Below are positions 7,811 to 18,416 of a DNA stretch of 64,000 nucleotides, piece after piece. The stretch is from the NCBI RefSeq assembly GCF_003315135.1, contig NZ_QNRK01000023.1, positions 55,039-119,038 of the forward strand, read 5' to 3'. The first letter of the stretch is position 1; every line of letters begins with the position of its first letter. The notes below the pieces were generated by a model that saw only the letters and a list, made by a program, of their open reading frames with translations, did no database searches and was not told the origin of the DNA. The position numbers and the translations under genes are program-made. Source of the DNA: Roseiarcus fermentans. GTDB lineage: Bacteria; Pseudomonadota; Alphaproteobacteria; Rhizobiales; Beijerinckiaceae.

Positions 7811-9870
7811 GCAAGATCAACATCGACGGCAAGGACATCGACGTTCCGGCCGAATACACCCTGCTTCAGGCCTGCGAGGCCGCCGGCGCCGAAGTGCCGC
7901 GGTTCTGCTTCCACGAGCGGCTGTCGATCGCCGGAAATTGCCGCATGTGCCTCGTCGAGGTGAAGGGCGGCCCGCCCAAGCCGACCGCGTCCTGCGCCAT
8001 GGCGGTGAGGGACCTGCGTCCGGGACCCAACGGCGAGCCGCCGGTGGTGCTGACCAATTCGCCGATGGCGCGCAAGGCCCGCCAGGGCGTGATGGAGTTC
8101 CTGCTGATCAATCATCCGCTCGACTGCCCGATCTGCGATCAGGGCGGCGAGTGCGACCTGCAGGACCAGGCGATGGCCTACGGCGCCGATTCGTCGCGCT
8201 TCGCCGAGAACAAGCGCGCCGTCGAGGACAAGTACCTCGGCGCCCTCGTCCGCACCTCGATGAACCGCTGCATCCAGTGCACCCGCTGCGTGCGCTTCGC
8301 CACCGAAGTGGCGGGCGTTCCGGAGCTGGGCGCGATCGGGCGCGGCGAGGACATGGAGATCACCTCCTATCTCGAGCGCGCGCTGAGTTCGGAGCTGCAG
8401 GGCAATGTCGTCGACCTGTGCCCGGTCGGCGCGCTGACGGCGAAGCCGATCGCCTTCCACGCCCGCCCGTGGGAATACGTCAAGACCGAGACGGTCGACG
8501 TGATGGACGGGCTCGGCGCGGCGATCCGCATCGACTCGCGCGGCCGCGAGGTCGTGCGCATCCTCCCGCGCGTCAACGACGCGATCAACGAGGAGTGGAT
8601 CTCGGACAAGACCCGGCACGTCGCCGACGGCCTCAAGACGCAGCGCCTCGACCGCCCTTACGTCCGGGTCGACGGCAAGCTCAAGGCGGCGAGCTGGAAT
8701 GAGGCGTTTGCGGCGATCGCCGCAAAGGCGAAGGCCGCCGCGCCGGAGAAAATCGGCGCGATCGTCGGCGACCTCGCCGCCGTCGAGGAGATGTTCGCCC
8801 TGCAGGGCCTGATCGCCCGGCTCGGATCGCCCAACATCGACTGCCGCCAGGACGGCTCGAAGCTGCATCCGAAGTTCGGCCGCGCCTCCTACCTGTTCAA
8901 TTCCACCGTCGCCGGCATCGACGACGCCGACGCGATCCTGGTGATCGGCTCCAACCCGCGGCTCGAATCGCCGGTGCTCAATGCGCGCATCCGCAGGCGC
9001 TGGCTGAAGGGGGGCGTCCGGATCGGCGTCATCGGCGAGCGGGCGGACCTGACCTACGACGCCACCTACATGGGCGCCGGGCCGGAAACGCTCGCGGAGG
9101 TCGCCGAGAAGCCGGCGCAGGGGATGACGAAGCCGATGTTCGTGGTCGGGGCGGGCGCGTTCGCGCGGCCCGACGGCGTCGGCGTCCTGGCGAGCCTCGC
9201 GAAGGCCGCGGCCGCGGCCGGCGTCGTCAAGGACGGCTGGAACGGCTTCAACGTCCTGCATACCGCGGCCTCGCGCGTCGGCGGCCTCGATCTCGGCCTC
9301 GTCCCCGGAGACGGCGGCCTCGACGCGCCGGCGATGGCGAAATCCGGCGCGCTCGACGTGCTGTTCAATCTCGGCGCCGACGAGATCGAGGTCGAGCCCG
9401 GCGCTTTCGTCGTCTACATCGGCACGCATGGGGACCGCGGCGCGCATCGCGCCGACGTCATTCTGCCCGGGGCCGCCTATACCGAAAAGTCCGGCGTCTA
9501 CGTCAACACCGAGGGGCGGCCGCAGTTCGCCGAACGCGCCGTCTTCCCGCCGGGCGACGCCCGCGAGGACTGGTCGATCCTGCGCGCGCTGTCCGAGGCG
9601 CTCGGCGCCCGGCTGCCGTTCGATTCGCTGACCGAGCTTCGGGCGACGCTCGCCGCCGCGCATCCGCATCTCGCGCAATTCGACCAGATCGCGCCCGCCG
9701 ATCCCGCCGCGCTGACCGCGGCCGCGGCGCTCGGCGGGGCGGTCGACCGGACGCCGTTCCGGTCGCCGGTCGAGGACTTCTATCTCACCAACCCGATCGC
9801 GCGCGCTTCGCGCGTCATGGCCGAGTGCTCGGCCCTGGCGCGCGAGCGGACGCGGCAAGCCGCGGAATAG
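7807..9870 (+). CDS. nuoG: NADH-quinone oxidoreductase subunit G
   Basis: 687-aa large Fe-S subunit of the peripheral arm. The N-terminal 2Fe-2S domain has C34, C45, C48 and C63 ([20 protein letters not shown]). It is followed by the His/Cys cluster motif [19 protein letters not shown] and the ferredoxin-like [16 protein letters not shown] with a distal C in [10 protein letters not shown]. The rest is the molybdopterin-oxidoreductase-like fold without cofactor motifs, as usual for NuoG. Its start overlaps the pentapeptide gene. Confidence 0.96.
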   Translation: MSKINIDGKDIDVPAEYTLLQACEAAGAEVPRFCFHERLSIAGNCRMCLVEVKGGPPKPTASCAMAVRDLRPGPNGEPPVVLTNSPMARKARQGVMEFLLINHPLDCPICDQGGECDLQDQAMAYGADSSRFAENKRAVEDKYLGALVRTSMNRCIQCTRCVRFATEVAGVPELGAIGRGEDMEITSYLERALSSELQGNVVDLCPVGALTAKPIAFHARPWEYVKTETVDVMDGLGAAIRIDSRGREVVRILPRVNDAINEEWISDKTRHVADGLKTQRLDRPYVRVDGKLKAASWNEAFAAIAAKAKAAAPEKIGAIVGDLAAVEEMFALQGLIARLGSPNIDCRQDGSKLHPKFGRASYLFNSTVAGIDDADAILVIGSNPRLESPVLNARIRRRWLKGGVRIGVIGERADLTYDATYMGAGPETLAEVAEKPAQGMTKPMFVVGAGAFARPDGVGVLASLAKAAAAAGVVKDGWNGFNVLHTAASRVGGLDLGLVPGDGGLDAPAMAKSGALDVLFNLGADEIEVEPGAFVVYIGTHGDRGAHRADVILPGAAYTEKSGVYVNTEGRPQFAERAVFPPGDAREDWSILRALSEALGARLPFDSLTELRATLAAAHPHLAQFDQIAPADPAALTAAAALGGAVDRTPFRSPVEDFYLTNPIARASRVMAECSALARERTRQAAE

Positions 9871-9876
9871 CCGCCG

Positions 9877-11049
9877 ATGAGCAGCGCAACGCCCACACGC
9901 CCCGACTCGTCGTCGAACTGGCTCGCCATCATCGGCGGAGGCGCCGCCGTCGCGGTGGTCTTCGTCGTCGCGATCGTCTGGTGGCTCGTCGCCGGCGGAT
10001 ATTTCGCCGCCCTCGGCCGCTGGATGCACGAAAGCGACCTCGGCTCGGCGCTCCGCTACATTCTCGAGGCGCTGGCGATGCTCGTCTGCGTCCTGCTGTC
10101 GACCGCGGTTCTGATTTACTTCGAGCGCAAGGTCTGGGGCTCGGTGCACATTCGCCGCGGCCCCAACGTCGTCGGGCCATGGGGAATCCTGACGCCCTTC
10201 GCCGACTTCGGCAAGTTCATCATCAAGGAGCCGATCATCCCGGCGGGCGCCAACAAGGGCGCGTTCCTGCTCGCGCCCCTGGTCTCGGTGGTGCTCGCCT
10301 TCGCCGGCTGGGCGGTCATTCCGGTCAACGACGGCTGGGTGGTCGCCGACATCAACGTCGGCATCCTCTACCTGTTCGCGGTGTCGTCGCTCGGGGTCTA
10401 CGGCATCATCATGGCCGGCTGGGCGTCGAACTCGAAGTACCCGCTTCTCTCGGCGCTGCGCTCGGCGGCGCAGATGGTGTCCTACGAGGTGTCGATCGGG
10501 TTCGTGATCGTCACCGTGCTCATGTGCGCCGGTTCGCTGAACCTGAGCGACATCGTGCGCGCCCAGGACACGCGCTTCGGCCTGCTCGGGTGGTACTGGC
10601 TGCCGCTGCTGCCGATGTTCATCATCTTCTTCGTCTCCTCGCTCGCCGAGACGAACCGGCCGCCGTTCGACCTGACGGAAGCGGAGTCGGAGCTCGTCGC
10701 CGGTTACATGGTGGAATATTCGGCGTCGCTGTTTCTGCTGCAGTTCCTGACCGAACTCGTCGCCATCCTGCTCATGTCGGCGATGACGGCGGTCCTGTTC
10801 CTCGGCGGCTGGCTGTCGCCGCTGCCGTTCCCGCCGTTCACCTGGATTCCGGGCATCGTCTGGTTCCTGCTCAAGATGTGGAGCGTCGTGTTCTGCTTCT
10901 CGATGGTGAAGGCGTTCGTGCCGCGCTATCGCTACGACCAGCTGATGCGCCTGGGTTGGAAGGTGTTCCTGCCGATCTCGCTGTTCATGGTCGTTCTCGT
11001 CGCGGCGGTGCTGGAGTTCACCGGCCTCGGCGCCAACGTTTCGGGTTGA
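9877..11049 (+). CDS. nuoH: NADH-quinone oxidoreductase subunit H, N-terminally extended
   Basis: Membrane subunit at the interface of the two arms, forming the quinone access chamber. The conserved blocks [19 protein letters not shown] and [20 protein letters not shown] are present and the C-terminus is normal. It has 390 aa, roughly 45 longer than the usual alphaproteobacterial NuoH. The extra N-terminus contains an additional hydrophobic helix (about residues 15-44, [20 protein letters not shown]). No better internal start with a ribosome-binding site was found, so the extension is probably real. Confidence 0.94.
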   Translation: MSSATPTRPDSSSNWLAIIGGGAAVAVVFVVAIVWWLVAGGYFAALGRWMHESDLGSALRYILEALAMLVCVLLSTAVLIYFERKVWGSVHIRRGPNVVGPWGILTPFADFGKFIIKEPIIPAGANKGAFLLAPLVSVVLAFAGWAVIPVNDGWVVADINVGILYLFAVSSLGVYGIIMAGWASNSKYPLLSALRSAAQMVSYEVSIGFVIVTVLMCAGSLNLSDIVRAQDTRFGLLGWYWLPLLPMFIIFFVSSLAETNRPPFDLTEAESELVAGYMVEYSASLFLLQFLTELVAILLMSAMTAVLFLGGWLSPLPFPPFTWIPGIVWFLLKMWSVVFCFSMVKAFVPRYRYDQLMRLGWKVFLPISLFMVVLVAAVLEFTGLGANVSG

Positions 11050-11066
11050 GGGGAGAGGAGAGAACC

Positions 11067-11561
11067 ATGGCGCTCAGACTTGCCCAATCAGCCCGCTCGC
11101 TGTTCCTGACCGAGTTCTTCGCGGCGTTCGCGCTGTCGATTCGGTACATGTTCAAGCCGAAGGTGACGATCAACTATCCCAACGAGAAGTTTCCGCTGTC
11201 GCCGCGGTTCCGCGGCGAGCACGCGCTGCGCCGCTATCCGAACGGCGAGGAGCGCTGCATCGCCTGCAAGCTGTGCGAGGCGATCTGCCCGGCGCAGGCG
11301 ATCACCATCGAGGCGGGGCCGCGCCGCAACGACGGTACGCGCCGCACCACCCGTTACGACATCGACATGACGAAATGCATCTACTGCGGCTTCTGCCAGG
11401 AGGCGTGCCCGGTGGATGCGATCGTCGAGGGGCCGAATTTCGAGTTTTCCACCGAGACGCGCGAGGAGCTGTTCTACGACAAGGACCGGCTGCTCGGGAA
11501 CGGCGCGCGCTGGGAGCGCGAGCTGGCGCGCAACATCGCGATGGACGCGCCGTATCGGTGA
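11067..11561 (+). CDS. nuoI: NADH-quinone oxidoreductase subunit I (two 4Fe-4S)
   Basis: 164-aa 8Fe ferredoxin-type subunit (clusters N6a/N6b). Two CxxCxxCxxxC motifs are intact: C64, C67, C70, C74 and C104, C107, C110, C114. The start at 11067 follows a strong purine run (GAGGGGAGAGGAGAG). It ends in the family-typical [14 protein letters not shown] 151-bp gap then separates it from nuoJ. Confidence 0.96.
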   Translation: MALRLAQSARSLFLTEFFAAFALSIRYMFKPKVTINYPNEKFPLSPRFRGEHALRRYPNGEERCIACKLCEAICPAQAITIEAGPRRNDGTRRTTRYDIDMTKCIYCGFCQEACPVDAIVEGPNFEFSTETREELFYDKDRLLGNGARWERELARNIAMDAPYR

Positions 11562-11712
11562 TCCCGGGCGCCGCGGACATCGGTTTCGCGGACCAGGGGC
11601 GAGGCAGGTTTGAGGGGCGGGGGCGCGAGCCTCCCGCCAGTCGCTTCGGCTGCGTCCGATCCCGCTTCGCGCGGGAGGGGGCAGGGGGCAGGGCTTTCAA
11701 GAGGCTGACGAC
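11562..11712 (+). other. nuoI-nuoJ intercistronic gap with inverted repeats
   Basis: The largest gap within the nuo operon apart from the inserted element. CCTCCCGC (11630-11637) pairs with GCGGGAGG (11671-11678), and a competing hairpin CCCGC/GCGGG (11661-11665/11671-11675) shares the right arm. There is no U-tract, so it is not an obvious terminator; it may be an mRNA processing or repeat sequence. Confidence 0.4.
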
Positions 11713-12312
11713 ATGGCCGAGGCGGTATTTTTCTGGATTTTCTCGACGATCCTCGTGGGATCGGCGGTCGCGGTCATTTTCGCCCGGAACCCGGTCCATT
11801 CCGTGCTGTTCCTGATCCTCGCCTTCGTCAGCGCCGCGGGGCTGTTCCTGATCCTGGGGGCGGAGTTCCTGGCGATGATCCTGGTCGTCGTCTACGTCGG
11901 CGCGGTGGCGGTGTTGTTCCTGTTCATCGTCATGCTGCTCGACGTCGACTTCGCCCGGATGAAGGAGGGCTTCGTCACCTACCTGCCGCAGGGCCTGCTG
12001 ATCGCCTTCGTGTTCGGCGCCGAGCTCGTCTACGTCGTCTCCGGCTGGGCGGTTTCGCCCCATGCCGCCGGGGCGGCGACGCCGTCGGGCACGCTGTCGA
12101 ACACGGCCGCGCTCGGCGAGGTCCTGTACACCCGCTACGTCTACTTCTTCCAGGCGGCCGGCTTCATCCTGCTGACCGCCATGATCGGCGCGATCGTCAT
12201 CACCCTCCATCACAAGGTCGGGGTCAAGCGGCAGGACATCGGCGCCCAGAACGCCCGCACGCCCGAGACCGCGATCGAGTTGCGCAAGGTCCCCTCGCGC
12301 GTCGGCATCTGA
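11713..12312 (+). CDS. nuoJ: NADH-quinone oxidoreductase subunit J
   Basis: 199-aa membrane subunit with five hydrophobic helices. The NuoJ N-terminal pattern [20 protein letters not shown] is evident, followed by [21 protein letters not shown] with the conserved pi-bulge region. The C-terminal part after residue 160 is a polar tail. It is followed by nuoK after 12 bp. Confidence 0.95.
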   Translation: MAEAVFFWIFSTILVGSAVAVIFARNPVHSVLFLILAFVSAAGLFLILGAEFLAMILVVVYVGAVAVLFLFIVMLLDVDFARMKEGFVTYLPQGLLIAFVFGAELVYVVSGWAVSPHAAGAATPSGTLSNTAALGEVLYTRYVYFFQAAGFILLTAMIGAIVITLHHKVGVKRQDIGAQNARTPETAIELRKVPSRVGI

Positions 12313-12324
12313 AGGATCACGTCC

Positions 12325-12627
12325 ATGGACCTTTCCGCCTACCTGATCCTCGCGGCGATCGTGTTCACGATCGGCGTCGCCGGCATCATCCTGAACCACA
12401 AGAACATCATCATCATCCTGATGTCGGTCGAGCTGATCCTGCTGGCGGTCAACATCAACCTCGTCGCCTTCTCGACCTTCTCGGGCGACCTCACCGGCCA
12501 GGCGTTCGCGCTGTTCATCCTGACGGTGGCGGCGGCCGAGGCGGCGATCGGGCTCGCCATCCTGGTCGCCTACTTCCGCAACCGCGGCTCGATCGCGGTC
12601 GAAGACATCAATTCGCTGAAGGGCTGA
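12325..12627 (+). CDS. nuoK: NADH-quinone oxidoreductase subunit K
   Basis: 100-aa, three-helix membrane subunit of the proton-pumping arm. The essential membrane glutamates are present: [10 protein letters not shown] and [13 protein letters not shown]. Typical length and end (VEDINSLKG). nuoL begins 8 bp downstream. Confidence 0.95.
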   Translation: MDLSAYLILAAIVFTIGVAGIILNHKNIIIILMSVELILLAVNINLVAFSTFSGDLTGQAFALFILTVAAAEAAIGLAILVAYFRNRGSIAVEDINSLKG

Positions 12628-12635
12628 GAAGACCG

Positions 12636-14636
12636 ATGTACGACCTGATCGTCTTTCTTCCGCTCCTCGGCTTCCTGATCGCGGGCCTGCTGGGTCCGTG
12701 GATCGGGGCGCGCGCGTCGGAATACGTCACGACCGGCTTCCTGGGCGTGAGCTTCGTGCTGTCCTGGTTCGCTTTCTTCCTGGTCGCCGGCGGCGCCGAC
12801 GCCCACGTCCTGGTCGGCAACTGGTTCACCTCGGGCCGGCTCGACGTCGCCTGGGCGCTGCGCATCGACACGCTGACGGCGGTGATGCTGGTGGTGGTGA
12901 CCACCGTGTCGTTCCTCGTCCACGTCTACTCGATCGGCTACATGGCTGACGACCCGTCGCGGCCGCGCTTCTTCGCCTATCTGTCGCTGTTCACCTTCGC
13001 CATGCTGATGCTGGTGACGTCCGACAACCTGGTGCAGATGTTCTTCGGCTGGGAGGGGGTGGGCCTCATGTCCTACCTCCTGATCGGCTTCTGGTACGAG
13101 AAGCCGTCGGCCAACGCCGCGGCGATCAAGGCCTTCGTCGTCAACCGGGTCGGCGACTTCGGCTTCGCCCTCGGCATCTTCCTCGTCTTCGCCCTCACCG
13201 GTTCGGTGACGTTCGACCAGGTGTTCGCCGCCGCCCCGGGCATTGCCGGCAGGACGGTTCACTTCATCGGCATCGACTGGGACGCCTGGACGATCGCCTG
13301 CCTGCTCCTGTTCATGGGGGCGATGGGCAAGTCGGCGCAGTTCCTGCTCCACACCTGGCTGCCCGACGCGATGGAGGGCCCGACCCCGGTCTCCGCCCTC
13401 ATCCACGCCGCCACCATGGTGACCGCCGGCGTGTTCATGGTGGCGCGGCTGTCGCCGCTGTTCGAGCAGTCGAACGTCGCGCTGAGCGTCGTGCTGATCG
13501 TCGGCGCGACGACGGCGTTCTTCGCCGCCACGGTCGGCCTGGTGCAGAACGACATCAAGCGGGTGATCGCCTATTCGACCTGCTCGCAGCTCGGCTACAT
13601 GTTCGTCGGCCTCGGCGTCGGCGGCTACAGCCTCGGCATGTTCCACCTGTTCACCCACGCCTTCTTCAAGGCGCTGCTGTTTCTCGGCGCGGGCTCGGTC
13701 ATCGTCGCGATGCATCACGAGCAGGACATGCGCCGGATGGGCGGCCTGCGCAGGGAGATCCCGTTCACCTTCTGGATGATGACGATCGGCACGCTGGCGC
13801 TGACCGGCGTCGGTCTGCCGTTCAGCACCATCGGCTTCGCCGGCTACGTGTCGAAGGACGCGATCGTCGAGGCCGCCTTCGCCTCGCACCGCGTCGGCGC
13901 GGTCTACGCCTACTGGTGCGTGGTGATCGCCGCGGCTTTCACCTCGTTCTATTCCTGGCGTCTCGTGTTCATGACCTTCTTCGGCGAACGCGGCCAGTTT
14001 TCCTCGTGGCTGCCGGCGGAGGCGCATGACGGCCACGGGCACGGGCACGACGATCACGGTCATGGCCACGGCGACGGCCGGGCGCACGAGTCGCCGCGGG
14101 TGATGCTCGTTCCGCTCGCGGCGCTGGCGCTGGGCGCGGTCATCGCGGGCGTGGCGTTCCGGCACGCGTTCATCGGCGCGGGCGCCGAGGGCTTCTGGCG
14201 CCATTCCCTGTTCCTCGGGCCGATCCTCGAGGAGATGGAGCACGTTCCGACGCTGGTCTCGCTGTCGCCGACGCTGGCGATGGTCGTCGGGCTGCTGGTC
14301 GCCTACTATTTCTACATCGTCGACCGCCAGGCGCCCGAGCGGCTGGCCGAGCTGTTCCCGGCGCTCTACCGGTTCCTGCTCAACAAGTGGTACTTCGACG
14401 AGCTTTACGACTTCCTGTTCGTCCGGCCGGCGTTCGCGATCGGCCGCGCGCTGTGGAAGGGCGGCGACGGCGCGATCATCGATGGGCTTGGGCCCGACGG
14501 GCTGTCGGCGCGCGTGCTCGACGTGACCCGCGGCGCGGTGAAGCTCCAGTCGGGCTTTGTCTATCAATACGCCTTCGCGATGCTGCTTGGCGCAGCCGCC
14601 TTCGCGACCTGGTATCTGTTCGGGGGAGCGCGCTGA
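12636..14636 (+). CDS. nuoL: NADH-quinone oxidoreductase subunit L (antiporter-like)
   Basis: 666-aa antiporter-like proton-translocating subunit. The conserved [36 protein letters not shown] and [18 protein letters not shown] blocks are present, and the lateral-helix C-terminus is complete. A His/Asp/Gly-rich loop (about residues 464-482, [18 protein letters not shown]), likely cytoplasmic, may bind divalent metal; such loops are frequent in alphaproteobacterial NuoL. The stop overlaps nuoM. Confidence 0.96.
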   Translation: MYDLIVFLPLLGFLIAGLLGPWIGARASEYVTTGFLGVSFVLSWFAFFLVAGGADAHVLVGNWFTSGRLDVAWALRIDTLTAVMLVVVTTVSFLVHVYSIGYMADDPSRPRFFAYLSLFTFAMLMLVTSDNLVQMFFGWEGVGLMSYLLIGFWYEKPSANAAAIKAFVVNRVGDFGFALGIFLVFALTGSVTFDQVFAAAPGIAGRTVHFIGIDWDAWTIACLLLFMGAMGKSAQFLLHTWLPDAMEGPTPVSALIHAATMVTAGVFMVARLSPLFEQSNVALSVVLIVGATTAFFAATVGLVQNDIKRVIAYSTCSQLGYMFVGLGVGGYSLGMFHLFTHAFFKALLFLGAGSVIVAMHHEQDMRRMGGLRREIPFTFWMMTIGTLALTGVGLPFSTIGFAGYVSKDAIVEAAFASHRVGAVYAYWCVVIAAAFTSFYSWRLVFMTFFGERGQFSSWLPAEAHDGHGHGHDDHGHGHGDGRAHESPRVMLVPLAALALGAVIAGVAFRHAFIGAGAEGFWRHSLFLGPILEEMEHVPTLVSLSPTLAMVVGLLVAYYFYIVDRQAPERLAELFPALYRFLLNKWYFDELYDFLFVRPAFAIGRALWKGGDGAIIDGLGPDGLSARVLDVTRGAVKLQSGFVYQYAFAMLLGAAAFATWYLFGGAR

Positions 14637-16138
14637 TGTCCGGGTCCTGGATTCTCTCGAGCCTGCTGATCCTGCCGCTGATCGGCTGCGTGTGCATCCT
14701 GGCGTTGCCGACGGGGAATTCGGAGGCGACCCGGCGCAACGCGCGCTGGATCGCGCTGTTCGCGACGCTGATCACCTTCGTGCTGAGCCTCGCCGCCTGG
14801 GGCCGGTTCGACCCGGCGCAACCCGGTTTCCAGCTGATCGAGGAGCACGCCTGGTTCTCGCACGGCATCCTCTACAAGCTCGGCGTCGACGGCATCTCGA
14901 TGCCGTTCGTGCTCCTGACCACCTTCCTGATGCCGATCGCCATCGCCGCATCCTGGGGGATCGAGATCCGGGTCAAGGAGTACATGATCGCCTTCCTCGC
15001 CCTCGAGACGCTGATGATCGGCGTGTTCGTGGCGCTCGACCTGGTGCTGTTCTACCTGTTCTTCGAGGGCGGCCTGATCCCGATGTTCCTGATCATCGGC
15101 GTCTGGGGCCACGGCAACCGCGTCTATGCGGCGTTCAAGTTCTTCCTCTACACCTTCGCGGGCTCGGTGCTGATGCTCCTCGCCATCATGGCGATGTACT
15201 GGAGCACGGGCACGACCGACATCACGGTGCTCCTGAAGACGGCGTTCGACCCGAAGATTCAGACCTGGTTGTGGCTGGCGTTCTTCGCCTCGTTCGCGGT
15301 CAAGATGCCGATGTGGCCGGTCCACACCTGGTTGCCCGACGCGCATGTCGAGGCGCCGACGGCGGGTTCGGTCATCCTGGCGGCGGTGCTCCTGAAGATG
15401 GGCGGCTACGGCTTCATCCGCTTCTCGCTGCCGATGTTCCCGGACGCCTCGCTCTACTTCACCCCGCTCGTCTACGCGCTGTCGGTGATCGCCATCATCT
15501 ACACCTCGCTGGTGGCGCTGGCGCAGGACAACATGAAGAAGCTGATCGCCTATTCGTCGGTGGCGCACATGGGCTTCGTGACCATGGGGATCTTCGCCCT
15601 GAACGCGCAGGGCGTGCAGGGCGCCGTCTATCTGATGATCAGCCACGGCCTCGTGTCCGGCGCGCTCTTCCTCTGCGTCGGCGTCCTCTACGACCGGATG
15701 CACAGCCTGGAGATCGCCTCCTACGGCGGCCTCGTGCAGCGGATGCCGCTCTACGCCGTCGCCTTCATGCTGTTCACGATGGCCAATGTCGGCCTGCCGG
15801 GGACGTCGGGCTTCGTCGGCGAATTCCTGACCCTGATCGGCGCGTTCCAGTCCAACACCTGGGTGGCGTTCTTCGCCACGACCGGCGTCATCCTGTCGGC
15901 GGCCTACGCGCTGTTCCTGTACCGGCGGGTGGTGTTCGGCGTGATCGAGAAGGCCGGCCTCAAGACGATCCTCGACCTGAACCCGCGCGAGATCGCGATG
16001 CTCCTGCCGCTCGGGCTGCTCGTCCTCTACTACGGCGTGCATCCCCAGCCGATCCTCGACGCGAGCTCGGCCTCCATCGACGCGCTCCTCAGGGGCGTGG
16101 CGCAGGCGGTCTCGGCCACCAGGACGGCCGGGCTGTAA
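14636..16138 (+). CDS. nuoM: NADH-quinone oxidoreductase subunit M (antiporter-like)
   Basis: 500-aa antiporter-like subunit. It has [37 protein letters not shown] with the catalytic His/Lys region, and [18 protein letters not shown]. The ATG at 14636 shares its A with the nuoL stop (TGATG), chosen because [17 protein letters not shown] fits the family N-terminus. Confidence 0.95.
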   Translation: MSGSWILSSLLILPLIGCVCILALPTGNSEATRRNARWIALFATLITFVLSLAAWGRFDPAQPGFQLIEEHAWFSHGILYKLGVDGISMPFVLLTTFLMPIAIAASWGIEIRVKEYMIAFLALETLMIGVFVALDLVLFYLFFEGGLIPMFLIIGVWGHGNRVYAAFKFFLYTFAGSVLMLLAIMAMYWSTGTTDITVLLKTAFDPKIQTWLWLAFFASFAVKMPMWPVHTWLPDAHVEAPTAGSVILAAVLLKMGGYGFIRFSLPMFPDASLYFTPLVYALSVIAIIYTSLVALAQDNMKKLIAYSSVAHMGFVTMGIFALNAQGVQGAVYLMISHGLVSGALFLCVGVLYDRMHSLEIASYGGLVQRMPLYAVAFMLFTMANVGLPGTSGFVGEFLTLIGAFQSNTWVAFFATTGVILSAAYALFLYRRVVFGVIEKAGLKTILDLNPREIAMLLPLGLLVLYYGVHPQPILDASSASIDALLRGVAQAVSATRTAGL

Positions 16139-16185
16139 CGGGGCGCTAGCCGCCGGTCATCGAGTTCAACACGAAGAGCCCCCCA

Positions 16186-17619
16186 ATGCACGAAACGGCC
16201 CTCTCCCTTCCGGTTGTCCTGCCAGAGGCGGTTCTCGCCCTCGGAACGCTCCTGCTGGTGCTCTACGGCGCGCTGCGGGGCGAACGGGCCTTCCATCTCG
16301 TGACCGAGGTTTCGGTCGCGCTGCTCGGGATCGTCTTCCTGATCGTCGTGTGGAAGTCGCGCCCGATGGGGATCACGTTCTACGGCTCCTTCGCCGACGA
16401 TCCGTTCACCCGCTTCATGAGCGGGCTGGCGGTGATCGGCTCGCTGGTGACGCTGCTCCTGTCGCTCGAGTTCATGCGCCGGGAGCAGATCGCCGGCTTC
16501 GAGTTTCCGGTGCTGATCCTGCTCGCCACGCTCGGCATGCTGATGCTGATCTCGGCCAAGGACTTCATCGCCCTCTATCTCGGCCTCGAACTGATGAGCC
16601 TCGCGCTTTACGTCATCGCCGCCTACCGCCGCCACGACCTGCGCGCGACCGAAGCGGGCCTCAAGTATTTCGTGCTCGGCGCGCTGTCGTCCGGCATGCT
16701 GCTCTACGGCGCCTCGCTGATCTACGGCTATTCCGGCTCCGTGGCGTTCAGCGACATCGCCGCGGCGGTGCACGATCACCGCAGCATCGGCGTGCTGTTC
16801 GGGCTCGTGTTCGTGCTGGCCGGGCTGGCGTTCAAGATCTCGGCGGTCCCCTTCCACATGTGGACCCCGGACGTGTACGAGGGCGCGCCGACGCCGGTCA
16901 CGACGTTCTTCGCCTCCGCCCCCAAGATCGCGGCGATGGCGGTGCTGGTGCGCGTCGCCTATTCGGCCTTCCCGGGGATCGCCGTCGACTGGCGGCAGAT
17001 CATCGCCTTCGTGTCGATCGCCTCGATGGGGCTCGGCGCCTTCGCCGCCATCGGCCAGAAGAACATCAAGCGGCTGATGGCCTATTCCTCGATCGGCCAC
17101 ATGGGGTTCGCGCTGGTCGGCCTCGCCGCGGGCTCGGTGGAAGGGGTGCAGGCGGTGATCGTCTACATGTCGATCTACGTCGTCATGACGCTCGGCACCT
17201 TCGCCGGCATCCTGATGATGCAGCGCGACGGCAAGGCGGTCGAATCGATCGACGACCTGTCCGGCCTCGCCCGCACCGACCCGACGATGGCCTTCTACCT
17301 CGCGGCGATGATGTTCTCGCTCGCGGGCGTGCCGCCGCTCGCCGGCTTCTTCGCCAAGTTCTACGTGTTCGCCTCCGCCATCCAGGCGGGCCTCTACGGC
17401 CTGTCGATCTTCGGCGTGCTGGCGAGCGCGGTCGGCGCCTACTACTACCTGCGCATCGTCAAGGTGATGTACATCGACGATCCGGCGGTGGCCTTCGACC
17501 GGCGCGGCGTCGTCGCGAGCGGCGTGCTCGGGCTCGCCGCGGTTCTGGTCATCGTGTTCGTCTTCGCCCCCTCGCTTCTGACCAACGCCGCGATGGCCGC
17601 GGCGCAAACCCTGTTTTGA
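16186..17619 (+). CDS. nuoN: NADH-quinone oxidoreductase subunit N (antiporter-like)
   Basis: 477-aa last structural subunit of complex I and third antiporter-like protein. Recognisable blocks are FHMWTPDVYEGAPTPVTTFF and KNIKRLMAYSSIGHMGFALVG. It begins with MHETALSLPVVLPEAVLALG. The stop overlaps the birA TTG start (TTGA), tying birA to the operon. Confidence 0.95.
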   Translation: MHETALSLPVVLPEAVLALGTLLLVLYGALRGERAFHLVTEVSVALLGIVFLIVVWKSRPMGITFYGSFADDPFTRFMSGLAVIGSLVTLLLSLEFMRREQIAGFEFPVLILLATLGMLMLISAKDFIALYLGLELMSLALYVIAAYRRHDLRATEAGLKYFVLGALSSGMLLYGASLIYGYSGSVAFSDIAAAVHDHRSIGVLFGLVFVLAGLAFKISAVPFHMWTPDVYEGAPTPVTTFFASAPKIAAMAVLVRVAYSAFPGIAVDWRQIIAFVSIASMGLGAFAAIGQKNIKRLMAYSSIGHMGFALVGLAAGSVEGVQAVIVYMSIYVVMTLGTFAGILMMQRDGKAVESIDDLSGLARTDPTMAFYLAAMMFSLAGVPPLAGFFAKFYVFASAIQAGLYGLSIFGVLASAVGAYYYLRIVKVMYIDDPAVAFDRRGVVASGVLGLAAVLVIVFVFAPSLLTNAAMAAAQTLF

Positions 17620-18416
17620 GCGGCGGCGCGACGCGGGGGGCCGCCCGGGCCGACTGGCGGATCGATCGGCTGGAGACGGTCGACTCCACCAACGAGGAGG
17701 CGCGACGGCGAGCTTTCGCCGGCGATGCGGGGAATCTGTGGATCGTCGCCGCCGCGCAGACGGCGGGCCGCGGCCGCCGGGGGCGCGCCTGGGTGTCGCC
17801 GACCGGCAACCTGCACGCGAGCGCGCTGCTGATCGACCCGTGCCCGCAGGCGCGCTCGCCGCAGCTCGGCTTCGTCGCCGGCGTGGCGCTGGCGAAGGCG
17901 GCGGAGGACGTCGGCGCGGGTTCCGCCCGGCTGAAATGGCCGAACGATCTCGTTGTCGACGGCGCCAAATGCGCCGGCATGCTGCTCGAGGCGGCGGCGC
18001 TTCCCGACCGTCGCATCGCCTGCGTCGTCGGCGTCGGCGTCAACTGCGCCCACGCCCCCGAGGGCGTCGGCTACCCGACCGCGGCGCTCGCGGGCGGCGC
18101 GGTCGCCGCCTCCGATCTCTTCCGACGCCTCGCCGCGCGGTTCGCCGAGGCGCTCGATCTGTGGGCGCGGGGCGAGAATTTCGCGGCGATCCGCGCGGCC
18201 TGGCTCGAGCGGGCGGCCGGAGTCGGAGCGCTGGTGCGCATCGAAGACGCACGCGGCCGGCGCGAGGGCGCTTTCTTGGGACTTGACGCGGACGGCCGAT
18301 TGCTGTTTCGCGGGGAGGGCGGACTCGAGGCGATCGAGGCCGCCGATCTCTGGATATCGCCGGAACCGAATCGCGCGCCCGTTGCGGCGTCGGCCGATTC
18401 GCGCGGGAATGCTTGA
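17616..18416 (+). CDS. birA: Biotin--[acetyl-CoA-carboxylase] ligase, class I
   Basis: 266 aa. Joins biotin to the carboxyl-carrier protein of biotin-dependent carboxylases via biotinyl-AMP. The biotin/ATP loop GRGRRGRAWVSP is at residues 51-62 and KWPNDLVV at 107-114. There is no N-terminal helix-turn-helix, so it is a monofunctional enzyme rather than an E. coli-type repressor. The TTG at 17616, overlapping the nuoN stop, is the only plausible start near the conserved N-terminus. The next gene rnj starts immediately after the stop. Confidence 0.9.
   Translation: MSGGATRGAARADWRIDRLETVDSTNEEARRRAFAGDAGNLWIVAAAQTAGRGRRGRAWVSPTGNLHASALLIDPCPQARSPQLGFVAGVALAKAAEDVGAGSARLKWPNDLVVDGAKCAGMLLEAAALPDRRIACVVGVGVNCAHAPEGVGYPTAALAGGAVAASDLFRRLAARFAEALDLWARGENFAAIRAAWLERAAGVGALVRIEDARGRREGAFLGLDADGRLLFRGEGGLEAIEAADLWISPEPNRAPVAASADSRGNA

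Noticed and set aside
7789..10149. Very long minus-strand ORF (786 codons) opposite nuoG/nuoH
   Set aside because: It is antisense to well-conserved complex I genes and has the Asp/Arg/His-rich, low-complexity composition typical of shadow frames in high-G+C DNA.
12339..12560. Minus-strand ORF of 73 aa within nuoK
   Set aside because: Fully antisense to nuoK, which has all conserved features; no independent support.
14032..14085. His-rich segment of NuoL as a possible novel metal-binding domain
   Set aside because: Noted in the nuoL entry, but similar loops are frequent in alphaproteobacterial NuoL and not remarkable on their own.
12570..17607. Long minus-strand ORFs opposite nuoL, nuoM and nuoN
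   Set aside because: No hydrophobic core, repetitive His/Arg/Asp composition, no ribosome-binding sites; shadows of the membrane-subunit codons.
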